NCBI GenBank assembly: GCA_964200185.2
Contig: CAXNAD020000095.1
Span: 1 to 29,983 of the forward strand
Length of the DNA stretch: 29,983 nt
DNA from: Choristocarpus tenellus KU-1152
Taxonomy: Eukaryota > Phaeophyceae
Reading direction: 5' to 3'
Below the pieces are notes generated by a model. That model ran no database searches, was not told the DNA's origin, and saw only the letters and a list, made by a program, of their open reading frames with translations. Positions 1 to 12,763 of the stretch are shown here, in pieces (the stretch's first letter is position 1; each line of letters opens with the position of its first letter). The position numbers and the translations under genes are program-made.

Positions 1-62
1 TACATCAAAATCGCAACATTGGATTTTGGCCCCCAAATGGACGCGGCTCCACCCTCTAAGAT

Positions 63-558
63 ACTTTGGCTCTGATTGAGGATGTCATCCTGGCAATCAA
101 GATCCTCATGCCTAGGCTGGAGGGACACACAATCTGTGGGCAGCAGGACAGGGCAAAGCCACACATCAAGGGAGAATAACGAAGACAATCAACGAGGTGA
201 CTTGTCATAGAGAGTCAGCCAGCCATCTCACCTGAACTCAATGCCAACGACCTGGGGTCCTTACATTCCATCGAGCAACTAAAGGAAGACTTGGTGGAGA
301 ACAACATAGAGGAGCTGGTGCAGGTCACAATCGAGGTGTTCGATGTGTACCCTTCAAAGACACTACTAGGTGTGTCTGGCATAGCCTCTTCGCAGTCTAC
401 AATGAAGTGCTGGGGTCCAAGGGTGACAACTTCTTCAAAATCCCCCATCTTAGCAGGGAAAAGGCTGAGAAGGCGGGCAAGCTCCCCCAAAATGCCCTGG
501 GAGATGGGTCGATATACCATGTTGGAATGGAGTTTTGGAGGGCTTCGGGGACGGAATT
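63..558 (+). pseudogene. Degraded mariner-type (Tc1/mariner) transposase, C-terminal half
   Basis: Translation of the frame starting at 63 gives the catalytic-core landmarks of plant/oomycete-like mariner transposases. Around 147 there is QQDRAKPH (family form QQDNAxPH, second catalytic Asp), and around 233-265 QPAISPELNANDLG (family form QPxNSPDLNxLDLGF, third catalytic Asp in NDLG). After a +1 or -1 shift near 365-375 the frame continues as FAVYNEVLGSKGDNFF and KIPHLSREKAEKAGKLP, matching the family's GGNxYKxPHxxKxxLxRxGxLP tail. The copy is dead. It has in-frame stops at about 177 and 198, a frameshift, and only 33 residues between the two Asp residues instead of about 39. The N-terminal DNA-binding part lies outside the window or is lost. 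No clear terminal inverted repeat was found on the right side. Confidence is high for the family and low for the exact boundaries. Confidence 0.72.
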
Positions 559-885
559 ATAGGTGTAGGCTGCCCCATTTTGCTTAAAGGTGAACCTTTT
601 TTGTGTGTGCACAATGCACTCATAAAATTTGAATGTGTGAGAAAAAACTTTCTTCGTTGGGGTTGATAAGTCATACATTTTATTCCGAATGGAGGAAGTT
701 CAATATTAGTAAGTAAATATAACGATAACAAGATGACATACTATTTTTTTATTGTGATTTGAAATAGTCGTATGTATGCACGCCCTCCGGTTTTATGACA
801 AGCCGTATCAGGTGAAAGGATACTTCTTACATGAGTTTACCTGTGGACACATGAACGAGGACAGCACACGGAAGGTGGTTGTTTC
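559..885. other. Gene-free stretch before the NYN gene
   Basis: AT-rich sequence between the transposase remnant and the first exon of the downstream gene. It presumably holds the 5' UTR and promoter of that gene. No TATA box placed convincingly, no repeat and no RNA gene could be recognised. Confidence 0.4.
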
Positions 886-3800
886 ATGAGAGGGAGGCCC
901 ATGTGCTCATGCGGCCGTGTCGTACTTAGTGGTTTGGCCTTACTTTTGATAGGCGCGGATGGTTTCTTGCCTACATTACAAACGTGCACAAGGGGGAGGG
1001 GTTCAAGGTAAGTCTCTCCTCCATGCCACTGATGGCCGTTGAGAGGAAGATGGTTAGCGATCTCGTTGCTATTTATCTTTTGAGTCGGTCTAGACTAGAG
1101 TTCAGCTCCTCGGTTGACTCTTCACTCTTCGAACTACAGGCAGAGCAATGCTGCCAGGCTCCTCGCTAGCGACTCCTGGGAGAGCACCAACAGTAACTCT
1201 GAGGGAAAGAGGAGGGACTGGGTGGGAGGGCGCGTTCCTGGAGTTAATTATGGCCCGATGTTTCAGGCTACAGATGAAAACTTGATCGAAGCAGCTTCAC
1301 GAGCACCTCCGCTCAAGGTGATGGTATTTGTGGATGGCACGTGGCTTTACTACAGCTTCTTTGGAAGGTGCGACACAGCCGACCGTCTAATTATCCACAA
1401 GTAGTGCAATCTGAAACTGTGCTGTCATTGCAGAAACTGCATGGTGCAGGTGACAAAGGAAGGGCACTGTGTGGCTTTCCACTCTCAATGGTGATTGTCT
1501 TCTGTTGTTGGGACATGCTTGGGCAAGCCCATCGACCGACCCCTTGTCGAGGTAGAGGTGTAGTTTATCCTCCCCTGTTTTTGATACATTGAAAAAAATT
1601 CACTATGCGTGGTAATTGGCAGGGGTGAACGTTGTCATATCTTGAGCAAGCTGGGAACCGGCTGGTTCCGTAACTACAGAATCAAGTGGGAAATGCTGCC
1701 TGTAATTGTAGCCAGGGCCGTGCAGGCGGAGCTAACCATGGGACATCAGCCTGGGAGGCTGGTGGAGGTGGGTGCAGCACCCTCCTGGATAATCAAGAGA
1801 TATTCGCTTAGCTGTGTTCAGGCACACACACGCACACACACACACACACTGTAAGAGGCTAAGTTCATGGGTCATGATGGACCAAACCCTAAGATTATTG
1901 AGCTTGTGATGGTTTGACAGTTCGCCAAATACGTCTTTCTTCCTCATACAACAAAATCCAGGGATGTCTTGACCGTTACTCATGCGGGTCCATTGAGATT
2001 TGCATTTTCGGCTTCTGTATTGTATCGTGTTTCTGCATTCTCCATTTTTTGGGGTTGGTGATGGCACAGGTTGTCCGCACTGTGGTCTTCTCAAGTGCAC
2101 ATGAGTCGACCCCCCGGGAGAGCAATCGGATGCAAATGTTTGATGCCATGCGCAAACTAAACTTTGAGGTGCACATGTCCACCACCACAGGGGTGCAGGA
2201 AAAGTGCATTGACATTGCACTGGCAGTTGAGATGTTGCACTATGCCACCATTCCTGATGCCTACGATGTGGCAAGTGAGTGGCATCTTGGTGATGAGGGT
2301 AGAGACCTACAGTTGTGGGAATAACAGAAATGTTAATCGGATAGGAGAATGGAAAAAAATATTACCAGATTTTAAAATTTTGTGATACAGATAGTTGTGT
2401 GCGATCTTTACTTATTTTTCAGGAAGCATCTACCTTTTCAATCACTACACCTTTGATCACCTGGGTTATGTCTTTTGAACTTCCTCTAAATTGCTCAAGA
2501 GTACCATATTGCCCTCCACGCTTTTTCTTGCTCCTTTTTTTTGGCATGCAGTTCTTGTGACAGGAGACAAGGACTTCATGCCAGCCATGTCAAGGACTCG
2601 CCAAAAGGGGCGACGTGTGGGCCTGTGCAGTATGCGCAACTCATGCAATATGGACCTTCTTGACCCTGAAGCCCACATTTTGGACCTGAACCCCATTTGG
2701 ATCAATGAGAGTTTGGATGACTTGTTGGAGCATGCCCCCAGGCACGAAAAACACTCCAACCCACATACCTGCAATGAAGGCTGTACATTTCCTTCCTCCT
2801 CTCCCCTTCCCCCTCAAGTGCTGTTTAACATAGGTGTGGTTGCTTGCAGCAGTCTGTCCACAAGGGACTGTTTTCTGTGAAGTCTTCTGCCATGATGCCC
2901 CTTGCTATTGCTGTGGTCATGCTGCGGAATGGTCTCTATCGTATGTTATTTGCTTGATAAAATCAGAGCATTTCCAACTCCTTTGATTCCTTACCCATCC
3001 ACCTATTCTATTGCATTTTATTCATCCACAGCTGAAGTCCTAGTCTCAGCGATTCTTGGAGCATACCAAACCCAAGTATGTAGTAGTATGGAGTAGATGT
3101 GTCCTTCTCACATGAGTATCTTGGGCATCTGGAGGAGTTGACTGCCCATAATGCTCCTTATTTTGGTGGGGTACATCTTGACAATTGTATGCCATCCTTT
3201 TGATGTGGAATATTTTATGGGCTGTTATGGTTGTACAGGTTTAAACTGTAGGCCCAATGACCTTTTTTTGTTTCCCATTTCTTCCCAAAATTTAGGCATG
3301 TGCGTTCTGTACGCACCCCACGTATCTTGCCAGAGGTTCTCTGTAAATTGGTCTCTGGCATCATTGCCAAGGAAGGTGGCGTTATGAGATCACGGGAACT
3401 GGGAAGATCACTCAACTCTGTAACGGTCCTTGATGATGGGACAAGTGCTCTGGCAGTTATCAAGGAGGTGTGAATTTTTTGGGGTGTGGGCTTGTGGCTA
3501 TGGCTAAAATTGATTCGCAAGTGTGTCAGTGCTCAGCAAGGTTGATTGTAGGATTCTGGTCCTGCTTGGGTAAGGGTAGCACAAATGAAAGCAAGGGGTG
3601 AGGACTGATTTGCTGTGGCAAGGAGGGTGGCAACAAGGACCCTGTTGATTTTAATCTCAGGTTGAATGAGTCTGTTGTGTTTGTTTTGAAGCACTTCAGT
3701 TTGCAGGAGTTGTGCATTGCCAGAGTTTGCTTCCCCTTGTTTCAATTGGAGCAAAGGTGGGCCTGCCAGAGGCACATGAGTTTGAGCCCCAAAACACTAA

Positions 3801-6800
3801 CATGATGCAGCGAAAACATCTGCTTCAGTCACCCCCTGATTTGCTCTTGATGACTGTGATTTCTTTATGTCTTGTTGTTTGTATACCCTCTTTCCCTACA
3901 ATATACTGCTCTTTGGCGCCATACACGCCTGACTCCTTACTTGCCACACAGCATCATGCTCCCCACTGAGGCATTGCGTGATGAAGAGTTTTACTGTGCT
4001 TTGTGCCAATGTTGTGATTTTTTCTTGCAGTTTACATCTCTGTGCTCTGCTTCGAAGACGTGTGTACGTGCATGGTTGAGTACCACAAATTTTCCCAAAC
4101 CTCTCTGTGTAGCGTTGTAGCGGAATGGAGAAGCATCTAAGTTGTGGAGGCGTGTGAAACTCTTTTGTAGTCCTCAAGCATTGAGACTAGCTCGACTCGA
4201 TAGACCGTCATAAATATGCAATGGTTGGAGAGGATGTAGTCTGTATTGGGTACCCCTGCGGCGGCTGGAAGGATGTTTTCGTGTACAGAATGCAGTAATA
4301 GGACCTTGATTGGGATCTCTGTCTTTTTGCATTCATCTTCCTGACAAAGGAGCTTTTTACCGATCTGATTCTGCTTGAGACCCTCCTACTGTTGTGATTA
4401 CACACAATGGCATCTGCGTTTCTGCGATTACCCATCAGGGCTGGACCAGCCTTTCCAAGTTTTTGGTGGAACACAGTGATGTGTTCAAGGTGTCCAGGCT
4501 GGACATAGATCGGAATCGAGAGGAGAACAAGACTATTGAATTTATCGTTTCCCTTGTGGACAGGGAGGTGAGATAACGTGGATGGCCTGTGTGGGGAATC
4601 CCAAAGGGTCATTCTAAGATTTGAATGAAGTTGGGCGTTGGGCTTGCAGCATGTACAGAGGGCAGTGGTGTGGCAGACCTGACACTAGTTGATGTTAAGT
4701 CTGTGGTTGCGAGGAGATGTATTGTACAGGGATAGGACATTGAAAATACTGTAACAGATGCGTTTCACAACTTGAGTTGTCAATCAAAGGAGGTTTGTAG
4801 GATAGGCGTATGTGGTTCTCCCTGTGGCCAACCCCTACATGCTATCTTGTGAACTGCAGAACTGGAAAACGAGGTTGCTTGGTGTCTGTGTACACCTCTG
4901 TGCACTGTAATTTGGTGAGAGCAATGTATGCCAACATTAGAAGGGAAGGCAAGGCTGCAGGGCCAATGTGTCAGTGGTAATGATATGTGTGAGTGTTAAG
5001 TGTCTGTGTAGATGTTGGATTTTTTTATGATGCGGTGGCCCTAACCCTTACATATTTTCTGGTATTGATTCTACTTGACTATTACATTACAATTTTGAGA
5101 GTTCTGTGGCGAGTAGTTGACCTTTAATTTCACTTGAGTAATTGTATGCCCTTTTGAAAAAGGTGAACTCAGCTCAGTGTGGATGATCATGTAGCAGAAT
5201 TTGTGCTCCATGAAGTTCCCCTAGTTTAGAATTTGCTGGCACACGAATGCACTCCAATCCTCATTCCTTGCCTCCTCCCTCTTCCCCTCCCACTTAATTG
5301 CTACTACTGCGGGAATGGGTGATCTTTTTCCTTTTCTAGGACTCCATGAAATCAGTGAAGCTTGGTGAGGTGACTGAAAAGTCAATCTCACTCCCGATAA
5401 GTGAGGAGGAGGAGGAGGAGGACAGTGATGAAGAAACCGAGATGTTGATAGCAGCGGGGGATGGAGGGGTGGTGGCGGATGAGCTGTGGATGGAGGAGGA
5501 CGAAATTCCAGTCTTTGAGGATCTGTTGACTAAAGAAAGGTGTGGTGTAGTCAAGCAAGGTGTTTGTAAGACAGCAAGCAGGATGAAACTAAATCCTTCT
5601 GCAGCTGTTGTTCAGTTTGTGGACAAATGTAGTACATCAAATTGAGCAGGGTTGCCATGTACAAGATCGTTCATTGTGTGACTCCTTGTCCCATCACAAG
5701 TGGAGTGGATCAATGGTTGGAGAAGTGAGTTTTGGGTGCTGATGCTAAATGTGCTTGAGCTCAAATAATATTTTGTGCTCAAGGACTACCTGTACATGTT
5801 GACCAGGCAGCAAATGATCTCTTCTGTGCTCAGAAACCCCTGGAGTGTGTGTGCAGAGTGTGCAGGCTAGTGCCCTTCACTTGCATTTGAGTGTGTTTCA
5901 ATCTATACTTAAATATTTGTATATTTGGGCTCTATATCTTTATGTTGCCCTACTGCGAATTATTAGGGTTAGGGTTAATGATTATCTAGGCTCGCAAATG
6001 TGACTTCTGATTATATCCCCACAGGCAACGATCCATTCATCTATCCATCCATCCATCCATCCATTATTGATGCACACCTCCAGGCTTTTGTCTCTGATGG
6101 GAGGATTGGGTGGTATGACTTACTCTCATCAATATCAATCAGGTGCAAAAAAACAAATCCTACTCCACAAACTTCCTCCTCCCCCCTCCCCCTGCACATG
6201 TTCGTCTCTTTTATATAGCTTGATGGGTATGAAGGTTCTCCAGTTGAAGGAACTACTCAAGGCCCAGGGACTACCAGGATATGGAAAAAAGACCACCCTT
6301 GTTGAAAGACTCTTGTCATCACAGGGTACTGTTCCACCGTCTCCAAGAACTTCAGAATCGCCAAATTCTTTCATGAGAGGAGCCATGGGTGAGGAGGACA
6401 ATGTCACCGAGGTGGGCATAGAAATAGGGGTAGAGAACGGTTGGGGTTCAAGTACAGTGGCGGGAGCATGGACAGGAGCGCAGAACAGTGCACAATCATC
6501 CTCACATTACACTGCACAAACATTGCCTGTGCCAGAGAATTCAAATTGGGGTATGAGGGAGGAAGGACAGGAGGTTTTTCAACATATCCATGCCTCCCTG
6601 GCTGAGATGATCCGGAAGGCAGTGGCCTCATCAGGGGGCGTAATGAATTCGCGACAATTGGGGCGTGTCTTGGCCAATTTATCCGCCCCGGAAGGGGCGT
6701 CTGAGGGTACTGCACTAAAGGCATTGAAGGCACGTTGGCCATCTTTGCTAGCCTTCATCAATACCTGTCCTGGAGAATTTAAGCCTGACTTGAGTGGTAA

Positions 6801-6906
6801 ACTCAGCCCAGCAGGTGCAAGTACCTACGGGTTCAATGTTGAGAATTTGGCGAATGGGTTGGGAATTGGTAATTCTACCATTGCAAGAGCTCGTTCTGAG
6901 GGATGA
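886..6906 (+). CDS. NYN-domain ribonuclease with two LOTUS/OST-HTH domains and a SAP domain; probably plastid-targeted
   Basis: Hand-spliced exons: 886-1007, 1140-1367, 1623-1767, 2070-2274, 2552 to about 2723, 3296-3467, 4439-4567, 5340-5539, 6219-6906, giving about 686 residues. Intron phases agree at every junction except the uncertain 3' edge of exon 5. Residues 1-25 form a signal peptide (hydrophobic run VVLSGLALLLIG) followed by ADG-FLPT, like the ASA-FAP motif of secondary plastids. ATG 886 gives an Arg-containing n-region; ATG 901 is the alternative. NYN domain, about residues 102-285: MVFVDGTWLYYS, EKCIDIALAVEMLHYA, then VTGDKDFMPAM; these hold the conserved acidic residues of this PIN-like nuclease fold. 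LOTUS 1, about 300-385, has GGVMRSRELGRSL. An acidic Glu/Asp stretch lies in exon 8. The SAP domain (about 459-495) has MKVLQLKELLKAQGLPGYG. LOTUS 2 is at about 575-640 with GGVMNSRQLGRVL. By family knowledge such proteins bind and cleave RNA; Arabidopsis MNU1/2 (NYN plus OST-HTH) trim mitochondrial transcripts. A role in plastid RNA processing is inference. Confidence 0.9.
1823..1849. repeat. (CA)n microsatellite
   Basis: Near-perfect CA dinucleotide run with one CG interruption, inside intron 3 of the NYN gene (between exons ending 1767 and starting 2070). Confidence 0.95.
2850..2939 (+). other. Possible extra exon of the NYN gene
   Basis: A pyrimidine-rich tract and TTGCAG acceptor at 2849 are followed by an open stretch and a good GTATGT donor at 2940. 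One frame ends with two leftover bases, the phase needed to join the exon at 3296. The predicted peptide is cysteine-rich and matches nothing I know. It would have to be joined to exon 5 through a donor I cannot place (GTACAT at 2783 has the right phase). It may be an alternative or spurious exon. Confidence 0.25.
5962..5978. repeat. Short telomere-like TTAGGG doublet
   Basis: Two direct TTAGGG units occur in the intron between 5540 and 6218. This is too short to be a telomere. It is recorded only as an interstitial motif. Confidence 0.5.
6041..6064. repeat. (ATCC)n microsatellite
   Basis: Tetranucleotide ATCC repeat of about six units in the last intron of the NYN gene, between the acidic-region exon and the SAP exon. 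Confidence 0.95.
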
Positions 6907-7884
6907 CAAGACAGTATCGGATAAATGTGATTTATTTTGCGGCATTGAGAGTGGACCAAGTGTAGGTTTCTGATGGGTTTGGTGACTGGGTTGCGTTAAG
7001 CTGGGGCAATGTAGCAGGGTCTTACCATTTCTATACTCCGTACGTGCACTATGTTTTTTGTGCTTTCATTGTGTGAAAGCATCAATTGAGTCAACTATGA
7101 TTTGTATTGTTTATTGCATTGAGTTGCTTGGTGCAGCCTTGGAGAACATGACAGAGCCAGAGATACAGAGGGTGCATGTTGCCTGGCTAGGAATGCTCTA
7201 CCCGATGGTACATGGATGGATTTGCCGTCTACAGTGACTGCTAGTATGCATTTTATGTATGTAATAACTTTGATGTCTGGTTATATACAATGACAGGACT
7301 TACACCTCTTTTTGCATGTAGCTGCACTAGAACTATAGGCGACTGGGTGAGATCACAACTGGGAGATGCCTGCAGTTGTCAGTTTTTTTGCTGAAGTAAA
7401 GGATTTGATTTCTAACAGTGACTGGAGTCAAACCTCTATTGTATTGTCCAAGGATGAGATAACATGGCGACTCCAGTTGGTTGTGCATGTGTTGACATAT
7501 CTGTGCGTGGAGTACATCAAAACAGATTTATATTGTTGAGTTGGTTATCTCCTTCCTATTACATATTCCTGCTTAATGTGTTTTGCCTACAACATTATGG
7601 ACTCCTCAATACTGCGCCCCCTTAACTGGGGCATTTTCCAACATTTTTTTTTTAAACTCAAGAACCTCACCTCTGCAGCTTTGGCTACCCCTTACCATCC
7701 CTTTCTGCATTGTCCCGTAGATGTTACTACTTTCTGTGTCAGGTTGAATCTGTATTAAAATATTGGATGCAAGATGCCACGCATACATCTAGATCACACT
7801 TTTCTGCTTCAAAACTTGAGTCCTCTTGCCTTTGCAGTTGAAGTAGGCATAATCTGGAGTATGTACTTACTGATGCATTGTTGC
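6907..7884. other. Intergenic/3' UTR region
   Basis: Follows the stop codon of the NYN gene and is AT-rich. A 29-codon ATG-initiated frame at about 7147-7235, just behind a GGTGCAG acceptor-like site, is the only coding-like segment and I cannot support it as a gene. No repeats or RNA genes were seen. Confidence 0.4.
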
Positions 7885-8623
7885 TCATGGAGTAGATCTA
7901 AACAAAAAATTTCATCCAGTTAGGGGTACTATGTAACGAGAAAAAAATTCAAGTACTCACTCCACCAAGCCCAAATTTCGAAAGTAGGCTTGAGATAACC
8001 AAGTACACTGCTCAGTCAGCACCTGCAAGATATTCAAGAGAGTTAACTTTTAAATGGCCACCATTTACTTGATGTTCCATTTTTTCTTGTCATGATGCAT
8101 AGTGGTAGTTAGAATATCTAACCTATGTGGAATTCGCACTGCATTTATTTGCTGGTGCCTTCCAGGCAGCCAGAGTATGCAACGTTTTGAATTTTTCTTC
8201 TCTTTTTAGTGCTTGCAACTACGTAAATCCTTGAAAATTAATATGGCCAATGATTTCACCTGTTTGAGAGAGTGGTGCGTTGACATTGCAATGTCTCTAC
8301 CAAAATGCAAAAAGTGCCACAAAAATAAGCCCCAAGGCCCCACACTGATTCAGGCTATCTGCAACACAAGGCTCTGCTCATTGGTTTCAAGGAGAGAAAT
8401 AAAAATGTACAAATGTCCACAATAATATTTCCTTCTTCCCTAAGCCAACTGGTAAGGGTGGGGGGAGATAATGGCAAGAACATGCACTGATAACAAGTCA
8501 GTGGTGTTGTGTCTACACATATGCTGTTGCCCTTATTTCCCTCCTGACCTTTCCTTCTGTCCCCCCAAAACTCTACTACACTCACAGAATCCTGCTTGAG
8601 GTCAATGGCATAGAAAAAATGCC
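7885..8623 (-). CDS. Exon-like fragments of an unidentified minus-strand gene
   Basis: Reading the minus strand, three pieces join in phase. The first is 8586-8623, TATTCAG acceptor to GTGAGT donor, peptide HFFYAIDLKQDS. The second is 7961-8022, CTTGCAG acceptor to GTGAGT donor, with only one frame used here (VLTEQCTWLSQAYFRNLGLV). The third is a 13-base last exon, 7885-7897, ending in TGA. I could not find a phase-compatible upstream exon with confidence, although coding-like frames exist near 8660-8720 and 8790-8860. The product is not recognised. The gene would be convergent with the NYN gene and downstream of ATG8 on the same strand. Alternatively this is simply the ATG8 3' flank and the splice sites are chance. 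Confidence 0.25.
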
Positions 8624-9069
8624 CTGAATATGTACAAAAGTACCAACATAGCATCTGAATCAATGGCGTCCCACAAACTCAAGTACCAACAAAATACCAA
8701 CTTCTCTGTGGTGATGCAAATGTCCCACTTAACATAAGGGCATGGACAAGAACCCAAGCTGAGCACAATCATATCTTTGTTGGACAAAACACCTCCACGA
8801 TACACAGGCATATTCCTGCTGCTTATCTAGGGTCTGCACAATATCTACCACTAAAAAGATGTCATGCCCTTTCCCCCGTACTCTGGGCAGTTGCCTCTCT
8901 GATTTGGAGGTACCTCTTAACACTTCTCATCGAAGTGTTACTATGTCCATGCTCCCAAATTTTCAAATATACTAGCCCAATCCTACAGCTGCTTGCAGAA
9001 ATAAAATTAGCAACAGTCAAAATCGTACCAACCACTAACATATGAACATGGAAAACTATATATACAGCT
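8624..9069. other. ATG8 3' flank / unresolved
   Basis: Lies downstream of the ATG8 stop on the minus strand. There are some short open stretches on the minus strand (about 8790-8860) but no complete exon chain, and no repeats were noticed. Confidence 0.35.
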
Positions 9070-11124
<2,055 letters not shown>

Positions 11125-12287
11125 TTGGGAGTAGATGATGCACTTACAGCACTATTATTCTTAGATGGGGGAGTCATAGTACGCAGGGTTTGTAGCTACT
11201 TCCTTGGAGCATCTGGGTCGGGTTATTGGACTGAAATAGGTCATGGGCAATCGTGTTCCACACCTCCTACAACTACACAAATAATAGTTGAGACTGGGAG
11301 TTCTGTAGTTGATGTTCACCTCCAGGACAGCAGGGCCTTGTCCACTCCACCTTCCTGGACCGGAGTCAAAATCACAGAAATATGTGATCTGACAAGCATA
11401 TTCAACCAAATCAAAACAATAGCAGACTCAAATCCAGAAGTCAAGATTTCTGTCCTGAACAAGACTTTCACCATCAGGCAAAAAGGCAAGTATATGCTCC
11501 TCTCATGGGAGTTTCTAGTCCATGGTTGTATTTGATTTAAGGAATACTACTACAACAGAGACAAAAATATCATACGGAATTCAACTTCTATTCCCAGGCC
11601 TGCCTCCTCTTCCTCTCCTCCTTTTCCCCCCCTTTTGGTTCTGAACAGTCTTCGTTTCTGTGGCTTCCTCCCCCCTTGCTGCCTGTTACGGGTAGGACAA
11701 AGATGGATCATGCTAGTCAGGAGGCACACTTGGACGTTGTAGGAGTGAGGAGGGGGCTCAATGGTTCTCGAAAACAAATCAAAATATGTATAATGAGTTC
11801 ACAATCTAAAGGTAGATGGTATGGGTGCCTGAACACACATGGGTGTGTCCAGGTGTCTACGTCTCTATGACACATGGTGTATTGGTTGGGGTTGATGCGT
11901 GCGAGAAAGTCTTAGGTGCTTGTGCAGCAACCCCTGTGTATATTGCTCACATTCTTGTCCCCTGACAGAAGAGATAAGAGAAGATCTAGGTTGTGGAAAG
12001 TCCCGTTGTTCTTATCCAGCAGGGAGAACCACCGGTCATCCTTCACCTGAATGCAAGAGGGGAGGGGGGATAATTAGAGCACAACACAGACTGCAGAATC
12101 CAGTGAACAAATCCCATTCTCGACTGAGCAGAACCATGAGAAAGTGAGCCGTTTACGCTTGGAGGGTCGCAGAAGGGATGAGGGGAGAGGGATGGATATT
12201 GCGGTGGGAAGGATCACAGGGTATACTCCAGAAGGGTATAGAGGTATGCACAAGCTACCTGACCAGCCCAACAAATTCATACTCTGA
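11125..12287 (+). CDS. Hypothetical plus-strand spliced gene, partial model
   Basis: Coding-like pieces join in phase. Exon A begins in an open stretch from 11125, perhaps really at the CAG acceptor ending 11325, and ends 11489. Exon B is 11696-11852 and exon C starts at 11990. Peptides include VKITEICDLTSIFNQIKTIA, ASQEAHLDVVGVRRGLNGS and VVESPVVLIQQGEPPVILHL. The frame of exon C stops at 12071-12073 just after a G-rich run. A different frame from about 12078 is open for 69 codons to a TGA at 12285-12287 and also looks coding (RLEGRRRDEGRGMDIAVGRI). Either the gene ends at 12073, or there is a frameshift or an unseen junction. I recognise no family. It would be convergent with the minus-strand gene starting at 15328. 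Confidence 0.35.
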
Positions 12288-12763
12288 ACAGACAGCACAG
12301 GGGGTGAAGTACAAACTGTACTTACACTCTAGCCCATGCTGCATTGTGATGTTTACAATACCCTTGAAAAAGCAACAATGATACTGAAACGACTATGATA
12401 AGATATCTTGCCAAACCCCATTCAAGCCCACACCACAGCAGCACTGCTGCCGGCACAGTTAGGTGTCACTCACTACCTGCCCATGCTTCAATTTCTTCTA
12501 AATTGTGGAGGATGGTTGTCCTGAGTTCCCGTGTACTGAGGAAGGCGTCTATTGTGTGCTAACCTTCACAGTGACCTTCACAGTGACCTTCACAGTGATT
12601 TGGTGTTTCAGTCAACACAGTTCACTGGATCAAACATATGCATACCACTTGAGGTCACAGAGCACATAAAACAGTGGAGTACACCTCATGGATGTTCCAT
12701 GCTCTTCTTCTTGGAGACAAGTGCAATACTGTGCATACACGCTTGCATTTACTCAATCACCCA
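12288..12763. other. Intergenic region between convergent genes
   Basis: Between the end of the plus-strand hypothetical gene and the stop of the minus-strand TMEM223-like gene. It contains three exact copies of a 12-base unit at 12563-12598. Nothing else was seen. Confidence 0.45.
12563..12598. repeat. Three tandem copies of a 12-base unit (CCTTCACAGTGA)
   Basis: Perfect minisatellite of three 12-base units in the intergenic space between two convergent genes. A length multiple of three keeps a frame open (His-Ser-Asp-Leu repeat), but there is no sign that it is translated. Confidence 0.9.

Noticed and set aside
6067-6218. Upstream extension of the SAP exon from an acceptor near 6024
   Set aside because: The extension is low-complexity and begins in a microsatellite. 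The acceptor at 6218 gives the correct phase with the exon ending 5539 and starts directly at the SAP domain.
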